A DNA stretch of 64,000 nucleotides, taken from Whitmania pigra (Eukaryota; Annelida; Clitellata; Hirudinida; Haemopidae). The translations under genes were made by a program, and so were the position numbers. The notes beneath the pieces are model-generated. The model saw nothing but the letters and a program-made list of their open reading frames with translations, did not search any database and was not told the origin of the DNA. The stretch spans positions 721,001 to 785,000 of the forward strand of contig JAJTWR010000251.1 in assembly GCA_021613335.1 (NCBI GenBank), in the 5' to 3' direction. Below, one piece after another: positions 1 to 10,098 of the stretch (position 1 is the first letter of the stretch; every line of letters begins with the position of its first letter).

Positions 1-1087
1 TCTACGCATCAGTGAAGCCGATCAGTCTCGCGCACTTGATCGGCAAGCAGGACTTCAGCTTCTCCTGCGGCTTCTACTACCAAAACCTGAGCGACCACTT
101 CCTCTACATGAGCCTTGTCAACCTCTCCAAGCCGTACAATCGATGGACGATCTGGAGCTTCGAGGATCTCGAGGGGAAAGAGATCATCATCAAGAACTCC
201 AGTCTGAGAGACCCGGTCGATAAAAGAATGGTGACGGAAAACTACACTTTCGGACTCAGTTACTTCTACAAGTCGGTCACTCTTGACCATCCGCCGAAGA
301 CCTACTCCGGAACGTACAACTGCCGCCAAAACGTCATCCACGGGGAGTTGTCGCATCTCGACTGGAGCGCCGAGCTGATTCTTTTCACGGACCGTGGCGA
401 ATGCGTCCTGGAGCAGTTTGACATTCCGGGCGTCAAAATCGTCATGGCTACCTGTAGGATTCCCTACTACGGTCGGTTCGCACCGGTGGCTATCTTCTAC
501 GCACCGCGGTTCAATATGACCCGCCCCCTCATACTCAACGGAACGACCAGGTTCACGGCCGAGTACCACCTGATGCTCCTCTTCGATTCCAAAGACCCAG
601 TGGAGGGAGCGATATTACAGGTGATGATGATGATGATGATGATGACGACCACATTAGTATTTTTACAACAAGTAATTCCAAACTCCATCTTCAACTCTTA
701 CAGGAGTGGCACATAAACTCTCCCCAGGGCCATCTGACCGAGGTCCACTGCAAACTTTTCTTCGTCCATCCCAGGCATAACCCGCCCTCCAGTCTCGAAT
801 TGCTGCCCTGCTATTGGCCGACAAAGAACGCCACGGTCGCCAAGGGAACGGAGGAAGAGTCCAAATTCTTCATCATGGTGGTCATAATGGCGGTCAGTCT
901 GATCCTTCCCTTCGTCAACTTTCTGACGATGTGCCTCTGGTCGGTGGTTCAGAAGAAGACCTTGAAAAGGTCAAATCGTCTCAAGGCCAGGAGGTTACTG
1001 AGGCCGAAGATGATTATGAAGAGATCGAGAGAGATTGTCACCAGTTTCTTGGTGGAGTCGAGAGAACTGTCACACCAACGTCTTTGA
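1..1087 (+). CDS. Ig-like single-pass membrane protein, 3' part
   Basis: Two exons are visible: about 3-620 and 704-1087, with GT-AG intron 621-703 in phase 0. The reading frame is open to the window edge, so the start lies upstream; alternatively a CAG at 10-12 is a splice acceptor. About 333 residues are visible. The pattern FSFSCGFYY followed about 80 residues later by YSGTYNC is that of an Ig fold (Cys in strand B, D/YSGxYxC in strand F). Many N-glycosylation sequons (NLS, NSS, NYT, NMT, NGT, NAT) mark an extracellular region. A hydrophobic segment (FFIMVVIMAVSLILPFVNFL) is followed by a very basic tail of about 50 residues, as in a type I membrane protein. I do not recognise the family. 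The (GAT)n run at 621-642 lies in the intron. Confidence 0.7.
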
Positions 1088-1237
1088 GTGTACTGATGTC
1101 ATTGAATTTAATATTATTATTCCTTTTATTTTTTATTCATTTATTTTTCCGTTGAATTTAAGAGACGCATTCGATGTTTTTTATTTTCATTTGCAGACAA
1201 TTTTCGTCGCAATGAAAGAAAACCAACAAATAAATAA

Positions 1238-1289
1238 AGATAATAATAATAATAATAATAATAATAAAATAATAATAATAATAATAATC

Positions 1290-1323
<34 letters not shown>

Positions 1324-1478
1324 GAATAATAATATAATAATCATACAATAATAATAATAACAATAATAATAATAATAATAATATAATAATCTAATAATAA
1401 TAATAATAATAATAATCTAATACCCTAATAATAATAATAATAACCAATAATAATACAATAATAATCTAATAATAATAT
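1238..1478. repeat. (AAT)n microsatellite, imperfect
   Basis: About 240 bp of TAA/AAT units with occasional C or TA interruptions, just downstream of the Ig-like gene. The long poly-Asn and poly-Ile readings through it are products of the repeat. Confidence 0.95.
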
Positions 1479-1586
1479 ACTAATATTATGTTTAAATATA
1501 ATGCACCCTAAGCAACTTCGTATCTACTTTGAAAAATCCCCAAACATTTCCACCGATTATGAGCGGAAATCGAACGAAAAAAGTGT

Positions 1587-1622
1587 AAAAATGGCGGAAG
1601 TCGAGTTCACGGAAGTGACGTA
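1587..1622 (+). promoter_or_regulatory. YY1-like and ETS/CRE-like motif cluster
   Basis: AAAATGGCGGAAG (1588-1600) fits the YY1 consensus AANATGGCGGC closely. CACGGAAGTGACGTAG (1609 onward) contains an ETS core (GGAAGTG) overlapping a CRE-like TGACGTA. Such pairs are typical of TATA-less animal promoters. No gene start was found next to it, so the function is inferred. Confidence 0.35.
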
Positions 1623-1744
1623 GTGATGGAAGCAAAAGATTCTAAATAAGGAGCCATTTCGGATGTGTTGGATCCTCTGATCCGGTCTGAATGTAATTCT
1701 CACAGACTGCGTTGGGTGGGTGTTTAGATGGCAGCACGAGTAGC

Positions 1745-1851
1745 CGAGTGAGTGAGTGAGTGCATGAGTGATTGAATTAGTGGAAAGGAAGATAGACTGT
1801 CTAGTGTGGGCGAGTGAGTGAATGAGTGAGTGAATGAGTGAGTGAGCAAAG
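1745..1851 (+). repeat. (GAGT)n tetranucleotide array
   Basis: Imperfect GAGT/TGAG units read on the + strand. It is the reverse complement of the larger ACTC array at 2068-2322, about 220 bp downstream. Confidence 0.9.
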
Positions 1852-2067
1852 AACAACAAATCTCCTCCACTCAATCAAGCGATCAGAAGAAAAAAAACAA
1901 TTAATGGTGTCAGACAGGATAAAACCCCGATGAGGATATAATTAGAAGCCGCCCACGCAAACATCCAAGGCACCCACCCACCCACTACAACCCATTCTTA
2001 AATTACTACGAATGAACTCCGCGGGTGATGAACAGTCTTTCATTAAATCTCCGGCGATCAAAATGTT

Positions 2068-2322
2068 CACTCACTCACTCACTCACTCTCACTCACTCAC
2101 TCACTCACTCACTCACTCACTCACTCACTCACTCACTCACCACTCACTCACTCACTCACTCACTCACTCACTCACTCACTCACTCACTCACTCACTCACT
2201 CACTCACTCACTCACTCACTCACCACTCACTCACTCACTCACTCACACTCACTCACACTCACCACTCACTCACTCACTCACTCACTCATCACTCACTCAC
2301 CCATTCGCTCACCCATTCGCTC
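2068..2322 (+). repeat. (ACTC)n tetranucleotide array
   Basis: About 250 bp of nearly perfect CACT/ACTC units, fading into CATTCGCT and CGATCGAT units at the right end. The long Thr-His-Ser-Leu open frames through it are repeat artefacts. Confidence 0.95.
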
Positions 2323-2599
2323 GATCGATCTATCATTAATCGATCATTCACGTTCAATAATTCATTCACCGTTGCATTGAATGCACGGTCATCAGGGCAG
2401 TCATTCAAAATGGCGTTCGCGAATCCGTCATGATTAGTGGCGTCATCGAAACTAAGTGCTCTCAGCTTGCTTCTAAATTGACATCGCCGTCCTCACAACA
2501 TTACTCATCCTAGTCGTCATCTCTTCCACCATCCTCCTCCTCATCCTCATCATCATCATCGCCGTCGCCGTCGTCGTCGTCGTCGCCATCATCATCCTT

Positions 2600-2810
2600 C
2601 GGGATGACGTCGAAATCATGTGACCTGTGACGTCACCAATAGTCGGCTCCTACAGACCTCGAGTTATTACGGAAAGTCGTCCGCGGCGCACGGTAGCGCG
2701 CATGCGCATGCTCGGCCATTCGTACTTCCCGTCTATTTTCTGGTTAACTAGGTCATCTCTTATTCATGCAACGTTTCAATTGAGATGCATTTCCTTTGCC
2801 GCCATCTTGT
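2600..2810 (+). promoter_or_regulatory. Promoter-like island: CRE, CCAAT, NRF1, YY1 sites
   Basis: Within 200 bp there is a perfect CRE (TGACGTCA, 2628-2635) followed at once by CCAAT (2636-2640). There is also a palindromic NRF1 site (GCGCATGCGC, 2698-2707) in a GC-rich patch and a reverse YY1 site (GCCGCCATCTT, 2798-2808). The patch is clearly richer in CpG than its surroundings. This is the usual make-up of a housekeeping promoter, but the nearest recognised start codon is 1.3 kb away (4119). It may drive an untranslated first exon of the M6 gene or an unrecognised transcript. Confidence 0.45.
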
Positions 2811-4118
2811 GTCAGACGTCTGCGACGATGGCGATGATGATAATGGTGCTGGTAATGGAGATGGTGAAGATAGTTACGGTGATAGTGGTGATGATGGCGA
2901 TGAATATGATGATGATAATGACGATGACGGCTGAATGAATTGAACGTCATTTGATGGAGTGTGAGCTGGTGTCGCCATGAATGAATCGTCGAAAAACGTG
3001 CCAAGAAATGCAACAAGTCGCGATGACCATGCGCATTGAATCGTGCATTATTCAATCATTTGTTTGCCCATTCATTCGTGCATTCATCAGTTTATTAATG
3101 TTTTAATTTACCAAATTATGTTTTATATAACTTAGTCTTAGATCTAGACGAACTAATTCAAATCTTTATCGACAAATCCACCGATTGCCTGAGATCAATC
3201 AATCTATTCACTCATTAATTCGTAACAATTCACCTATGAATTGAAATGATTCCAGTACTCGTAATTATCGACGTGTCCACGCATAATTGACTGCGAACAT
3301 TTTTGTCACGTAGCAATGGAGAACTTTCTCTTGTGACAACATTACAATTCACCTGTCAACGTCCGCTGTTGTCCGTGACAGTGCTGTGGATGTTGACGTT
3401 TTTTGTTTTGTTCCGCTTTCGTCGATGTTTGTAAGGACTAAATGTGCCAGTTTTTTGTTTTTAGCTGCATGGTGTATAATGTTTACTGATTATGATGAAA
3501 CAAAATGTTATGAAGTAGAACAGTAAGAAATTGTGTAAATAAGGAAAATTCATTATGCAAAGGAAAAACTTTACTGATAAAGTTACTATGAAATTGAAAA
3601 AAATTTTAACAATAAATAACCAAAAAACAATTATTGTAATAATAAAAAAAATTTTTAACAATAAACAACAAGTTATTTATATTTGTTAACAAGTTTATAT
3701 TATTTAATGGTGAATCTTATGATGGCCTATGATTCTCCTGCAAATTGAGTCGCTAGATATCTGGCGAATTAAAGAAAAATTCTAAATATGTGACGAACAT
3801 ATGCATTAAACCCGTAAAAATATTTTGTTTTGTTTTTTTGAAAAAACAATACATTTAAATTGACATTTTATTATTAAATAACAAATTAGGTCCATAAGAA
3901 GTTATTCCTACTCAACTTTTAAACAAAACAGTTAACCTACCTGTATTGTGTTGTTGACGATGTGCAGAGATTTTCACAACGGGTTATGTGAGAAATGTAC
4001 TGCAATTTTATAGGTAATTTATTAATTTGCTAACAAACTTGCATGAACTCCAAAAAGTTTTATTTGGTGGTGTGATATCTCGAGAAGTAACGATTTTATG
4101 AGGCTCAGTTGAACGATC

Positions 4119-6644
4119 ATGACTGTAGACAGTGAGTTAAACCTTACGATTATTACTTACTGCAAGAAGTCATTTATTAATAAATTAAATATTAACTTAA
4201 GTTTTTGTTAACTAATTTAACTTTCGATTTGCTATATACTTAGGATGTGAAGATTGCCTGGGCAGGACTCCTTATGCCTCTCTCATTGCCACCATCACTA
4301 CTTGCCTTGGTGTGGGACTATTTTGTGGTTCAGGGTACAGGGCATTGGACTTAACAGTAAATGGAATCTTTAATCGCCTCTTCAACGTCACAATACCATG
4401 GTATGCTTTGAAAAAAAAACTTTTTAATCAATTGTTGGTAGTAATTTTTCCTGCGCATTTGAAGTTGAATGTAACGTTACAAGTAAGTTAGTAGCTAATT
4501 GATAGCACTATTAGTATGTTGATACTTAATTCATTAGTGCAGTTTGTATGCTGTTTCAGTGGCTACTTTTCAGTAATTCACAACATCAACTAATACTTCC
4601 TGAAAAAAACCATCATTCACTTTTTCTCAAATTGCAATTCATTGATTCCAGGTTGCAGAATGTTCAGGTCATTTTCTTGATCTTTGGAATCTCCATGGGC
4701 ATATACACCGTCGTCCTCCTCACGTTCGGCTTCCTTTCCACAGGTCTCACCAGGGAAAACCTCTTTGCCAACTTCAAGTCTGCCATTGGCGGAAGGGTGT
4801 TCGCTGGTTTGGTGAGCTTAGCAGAAGCAACTTTTGAAATTTGTACTTATTTTTTTTTATTTTTACTTGGCTAAACATTTGAGGTTCTAAAGTGTTTATA
4901 ACAGGTTTATGTAATTGTTGTGTCAACTTGGTCGACTACTTAAGTTTCTGAATTTTGGCCCATTTTAATTTTGTGTGATTGTTGTTCTGAGTTCAGTGGA
5001 GTTTTATTGTTTCAAATTGACTTTCGAATGCATTTCATTTTTCGTTATATTAAATGTTATTCTGCCTTGTTTGGTTGTGAATTGTCCGCTTTCAAATTCA
5101 ACGGTAATAACAAGTGAATTTGTATTTAATGACACCAATGTGCGGCATCTCTTTTTCCCTTAGGGTACACGGTTCAGCAGGTTTATTGACCCCAACATTA
5201 ATAACATGAATAAATAATTTGAAAAAATGTTAAAAAATAAAATAAATCAAACCAAGAGATTTAAAAATTAAATATCCATCAGCTCATGGTCTTCACGTAC
5301 GTCCTCAACATGGCTTGGCTCGGCATAACCTTCCTCTGCGCCATGCCCATCATCGTCTACGTCATGGTCAAGTCCATCTGCCAACAGGAGATCGTTCAGA
5401 GGGACTTCTGGTTTCTTGACAACTATTGTCTCAACCTCACAAGATTTGGTAAGGCGATCGTCAATTGCTTTGAGATCAGGCTTCAATCGCTTGACATCAA
5501 GATGTCAATCAGTTGATGATATGGTATTAATGAATTGATAATAAGGTGTCAATCAGCATTGAATCCATTTATCAACCATAATTCCAGGCATCTACCAGAA
5601 CTCCTCGGGCACTTTGGTCGATGGACTCTGTGATGAAATTGACCTCAGCCAATTCTGTGAATATGTGAGTTGATTATTAATGAATTGTTATTATTATTGT
5701 GTAATTAATTAGTTATTATAATTATAATCAGTTAATATTATTGTTTAATTAATTAGTTAGTTGAAATGTTCTAATGTAATATTACAATTGTCTCATTGTC
5801 AATTGACTCATGTCACATCATTAATTATATCACTTTACGATCATCTGCACTAGTAATAGTAATTACATTATCATATTATTAATAGTTTTAATGTTAATGG
5901 CAATAATACAATAATAATAATAATAATAATAATAACAATAATAATATGTTCTCAATTTGTTCAATCTGTTGATTGAATCTTCGTTCTGTAAACCTTCTGC
6001 AGGTGTATGATGCAGGTCCGATGTATTGTTTCGCATACATAGGCTCCTTCTTGATCGTCCTTGGCCTGGTTTGTATTCAGTTTGCATTCGTAGCAATGTA
6101 GAATGAAATTCTAGTTTTTTGATGAGAAATGGTTTGTTATAGAAATATCAACTTATATCAAAGTCAATTTAAGTTAATATGTGCTAAATTTAAATCGAGA
6201 TTTCAATTTTAGTCATGTTTGACTAAATAGGGTCACATATCCACGATGGATATGAAAGCACTGCCAGCATATTTGCAATGGCCCTGGATAGCAGGGAAAT
6301 CATTTTAGTCTTTTTCCAGAGGAGGCAAACCCTCATACAACTTGAGGAGATGATCTTTCTTGATTCTAGTCTAATGTCCCCTTCTCAAATGACATTCCTA
6401 GCCCCTAGCCATCTGTCTTTTATTAATAGATTTTTATGTAATATATAATAAGAGGCTATTAACAATAGATTTTTATATAATGTATAATATATAATGTATA
6501 CTCTTCCATATACATCAGACCGTGTACCTCGTCTCTCTCTCGTCCAACTATCAAAGGATCAAGTCTTCGAGAACTCTCAAGGAGTACAGAAGTTATATCG
6601 ATTTGGCCGATCCTTCGAGAAGCGAGCGTTCACTCCGCGACTAA
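4119..6644 (+). CDS. M6: M6/PLP family proteolipid (GPM6A/GPM6B/PLP1-like)
   Basis: Seven exons join in phase: 4119-4131, 4244-4400, 4652-4811, 5283-5448, 5588-5664, 6003-6068, 6519-6644; 254 residues. The N-terminus MTVDRCEDCLGRTPYASLIA matches the M6/PLP start, including the cysteines that are palmitoylated in the family and the PYASLIAT motif of helix 1. Four membrane helices follow. The large extracellular loop keeps four cysteines (SIC, NYC, GLC, QFC), which in PLP form two disulfides. Family members are tetraspan proteins of neuronal and glial membranes acting in membrane shape, filopodia and adhesion. The start is the only ATG that splices in frame. An AATAAA lies near 6810. Family assignment is secure; no choice among vertebrate paralogues is meaningful. 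Confidence 0.92.
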
Positions 6645-7650
6645 ACACTTCAACATTCCACATTTTCTAGCATTTTGAATATTTAAAAATTTATTTGCTA
6701 GTATTCTGTATAGGACCGATCAGGTGTCGTACATATTTGTTTTTGTCTTTGAATGCTTTTTGGAAGAGGGGATAATTATGTTTTTCTCTCATTGTGGACT
6801 TTTTTAAATCAATAAATTATGGACTGACACATGTGATTTAAGCAAAAACAACTTAATAATGATTCGTAATTCTGAAGATTCAAGCCAATTTAGGTGTTCT
6901 AAGTACCTCAACCAAGAGATATAAAGATTTGAATTGAAAGATTTGTTTTTACTGCCGGAAATAGTCCAGGCTCAATAGGGATCATCATTTCGTCAGTTTT
7001 GCAGTATTAACTCAAACGACTATTGCATTAAACGATTTCCATTTAGTCATCAAAAAGATATATATTTTTAAATTCTTAAATCATCACAGTCATTTCATAA
7101 AAAATAAAAGAAGTATCAGTAGAAATTCAACTATTATTTAAATATAAGAAATTAGATTAGAAAATAATTACCAGAAGCTAAGAATAACTTCATCATTATC
7201 ATCATCTTCCGAGTGATAATGAAACATTTCAACTTTAAACGAATAATTATCATGGATTGAGCAGAAATTGGTCACTTGTCTTCTTGCCATAAGTTATGAA
7301 TAATCAAGAGACAACAAACAAGAAAAGTTTAATTTAAGCAAAAACGAAAACACGGATAAACTGATAAATATTAATACAGTTAGGACTATATAAGGTTCTC
7401 CATTGTTTCAACCAAAAAATACTTAGTGAAGGCATCAAAACAGAAAACAAATTTAAAAAAATTTCTTTATGATATTAATTGGCGAATATATTTAACAGAA
7501 TGCACTTTATGTCATGTTTATGAGGGTTCCTCCGGGAATTCTTTTGCTGTGTTGCTCAACACAATTACTGGGCTTTCATTTCGGCCATCTCCACTTTTTT
7601 TCATTTAAATCCCTAGCGGAATATTTGAGCTAATACATGAAAAACACGAA
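6645..7650. other. Intergenic, AT-rich
   Basis: This holds the M6 3' UTR (poly-A signal near 6810) and then the upstream region of the claudin-like gene. A 60-codon open frame at 7426-7608 shows no homology I recognise and no splice support. Nothing else seen. Confidence 0.6.
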
Positions 7651-9640
7651 ATGAGCGAGAACTCGCTTTCTAGGAACTCTCTTCGTTCAAGATCGTCAGC
7701 TTCGATGATCAAATATTACCCCAGGATCGGCAGACGAAAAATTATGCCGGGCATTCCAAAAGCTGCTCACTGGGGTTGGGGACATTTGCCATTACCAGCT
7801 AAGATCATGGTTGCTGGTGTCTTGTGTGGTGTCGTTAGTTTGACAACACCATACTGGGCCTACATTAAGGCTGAGGAATTCGGTCTGTCCACCTTTGGAT
7901 TGTGGCATTACTGCTCAGGTGATGTCTGCAACTCGATCCATGACAATCTTGTTGATGGGCGAAGTGTTGAGGGTTAGTTGGTGGAATGGTTAGGTTTAAA
8001 GAAGATTCTTAACTGTGATTCTGTTGATTAATTTTTTGGTCATGAATTGTCACATTATAATATACTATATTATAAACATATTATATTATATACATATACT
8101 AATTGTAAAAAGAGAACTGCATCCTACAAAATAAATGGGTGCAATGTTTTCAGTAGGCTGTACATATATCTGATTGATATCTAAAAGATTTAAGATGGAA
8201 CCATTTAAACTTTGTTCTACTAGATTAATTTAAGCTTATTCAAAAACTTAATTTATTTTATTTCAGCATGGTTTCACTTCACCCAGGGTAGCATGTCCAT
8301 AGGTGTGGCTTGCAGCGTGGTCAGCCTAGCAATGCTCACCAATAGCATCGAGGGCAGAAAGCTACAGATGACTGTGACTGTGCACACTGCCGTTTCTTGT
8401 ATCCTTGCGATATCAGGTCATTTAGAGTTTCCATTATTTTGAATGTATTTGTTAAGTTTATGTTAATGCAATCTCAGTTATTTAGTCGGATAACCATATT
8501 TGATTGCAAGTTTTTTATGATGATGATGATGATGATGATAAGACTATTGTGATTAATCTAAATCTTGTGAACTCAGTAAATGATTTCTGTTTAAGTTTTA
8601 TTTGATGGTTTGGATAATTTTTGACCCTTTTGTTGTGTGTACAAAAACTGCTGTTGTTATTATTCCATTGTTATGGATTTGTAGTAAGGATCTCATGGGA
8701 GTTTTCATTCATTTTGAATTCTTTTTGAAATTTAATTTTAAAGATTATGCATAATTTTTTCCTTTCACATTTAACAATATATTTTGTCACAAACCTTTGT
8801 TGATTTTTTATTTATGTTCAGGTAGCAGGTTAAAATTTTATCTGAAGATGCTGGGTTAGGTAAAGATATTTTTATTTTACTTGGTCACTCAAACTCACCT
8901 TAATTCCAACTTTTTCAGTTTAAATAATTTTATTGATGAATCAACCTTTGATCGCCAACTTAGTTTCGCTTATAATTTGTAAATTTCAAGTATACTTTCA
9001 CAATTATGGATGGTATTTTTTGAGTATTTATATTTCTGTAATATTTTTAATACTCATCTCATGTCTTCTAGATCCAAAATTAATATATCACTTCAAAATG
9101 TCCCTTAAGCAGTCATGCCAGCGATCGCATTCATCGTCATCATTTTTGATTTAATCGTATTTTCCCGCAGCCTTAGAACACTTTGTGGCTCTGTCCATCT
9201 TTGCCAGCTACTTGGAGAGTTCAGGATTCCTGTTTACATCTTATGGCATCAACAAAATCGACTTCTACGGCTCGTACTATCTGGGAGTCGTCAGCCTCGT
9301 CTGCTCGCTCGTGTCCGCCTTCGTCGTCTACCTCGACAGGAGCGTGACCAGGAAGAGCAAGCCGAAGCAGTTCTGCGAATTCAACTTTTCCAATCCGGAG
9401 CACCTGAAACTACTCCAGGAGTTTTACCAGCAGCAGGGTTATTTCCAGAGTCCAAATGGAAACATTGGCAGCCATGGTGACAGCTTTGAAACTGATCCTC
9501 TCTTGCAGACAGATGCACGGCACCTTCGCAGCCAGGAGGAATCCCTGGGTTACGATAACGGGGGTTACGAAGAACCGCACGATACGGAAAGGGTGGCCCG
9601 TGCTGGGTGGTACGGTTCACCTCCTAACATGGTTGGCTGA
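7651..9640 (+). CDS. Claudin/PMP22/EMP-like four-pass membrane protein
   Basis: Three exons: 7651-7972, 8267-8416, 9171-9640; 313 residues, TGA at 9638. After a basic N-terminus of about 55 residues comes helix 1 (KIMVAGVLCGVVSLTTPYW). The first loop contains GLWHYCSGDVC, the GLW-C-C signature of the claudin/PMP22/EMP/LHFPL superfamily. Three more hydrophobic segments follow, the last being GVVSLVCSLVSAFVVYL. The cytoplasmic tail is about 100 residues, acidic and Tyr/Gly-rich, and ends PPNMVG, which is not a clear PDZ ligand. Superfamily members build cell junctions or regulate membrane proteins. Both the N- and C-terminal tails are longer than in a typical claudin (about 210 residues), so it may be nearer invertebrate clc-like proteins. 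Start chosen at the first ATG of the open frame. Confidence 0.75.
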
Positions 9641-10098
9641 ACGATCGGTCAAGCCATTACAACCCATTTTGACAACTTCAAAGCTAGTTCTGTTTCATTG
9701 AAGATGCTTAAACATTCGATGCAGTCATACTTTTTTTTTGTCAATTTCATAATTGATGTTCTACTGAATAACTTTTTTTTACAACTTCATTAAAATATGA
9801 GAATTGCTATGAAAATATCCGGAAAAATCAGCTGAAACTCATACAAGGAGGCGTCTGGCTTACTGATCACAATTTAGAAGGAAAAGCAAAAAGTCAGATC
9901 CATGCATTTGAATCTCAAACGACAAATTAAACAGGCAATAAGTTCGTAAAAGCCACTCCAACAATGAAAATATTTTCACGCAATGGTGATTGGCACAAAC
10001 ACACGTGCAATCGAACATACGAAAAGTCACGACAATTTAAAATAGGTCGATTAAGTTTCCGGTCTCCTTTTTCAACGCGTCATTTTTTCATTTCCCGA
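9641..10098. other. Convergent 3' flanks
   Basis: The region between the ends of the claudin-like gene (+) and CEP41 (-). ATTAAA near 9790 may be the claudin-like poly-A signal. Nothing else seen. Confidence 0.6.

Larger units (their letters stand above)
1088..4118. other. Intergenic region with repeats and promoter-like clusters
   Basis: No coding region was recognised in this 3-kb gap. It holds an AAT array, two oppositely oriented tetranucleotide arrays, TCA/GAT-rich tracts, and two clusters of animal core-promoter motifs (1587-1622 and 2600-2810), each listed separately. One of them may serve the M6 gene downstream through an untranslated first exon, but I cannot show that. Confidence 0.6.

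Noticed and set aside
9..569. 186-codon minus-strand frame at the window start
   Set aside because: Shadow of the Ig-like exon on the + strand, which has splice sites, Ig motifs and sequons.
2012..2380. Thr-His-Ser-Leu repeat protein
   Set aside because: Translation of the ACTC array; no conserved sequence on either side.
6241..6415. GC-richer intron segment of M6 as a possible gene fragment
   Set aside because: No open frame, motif or second copy in the window that I can identify.
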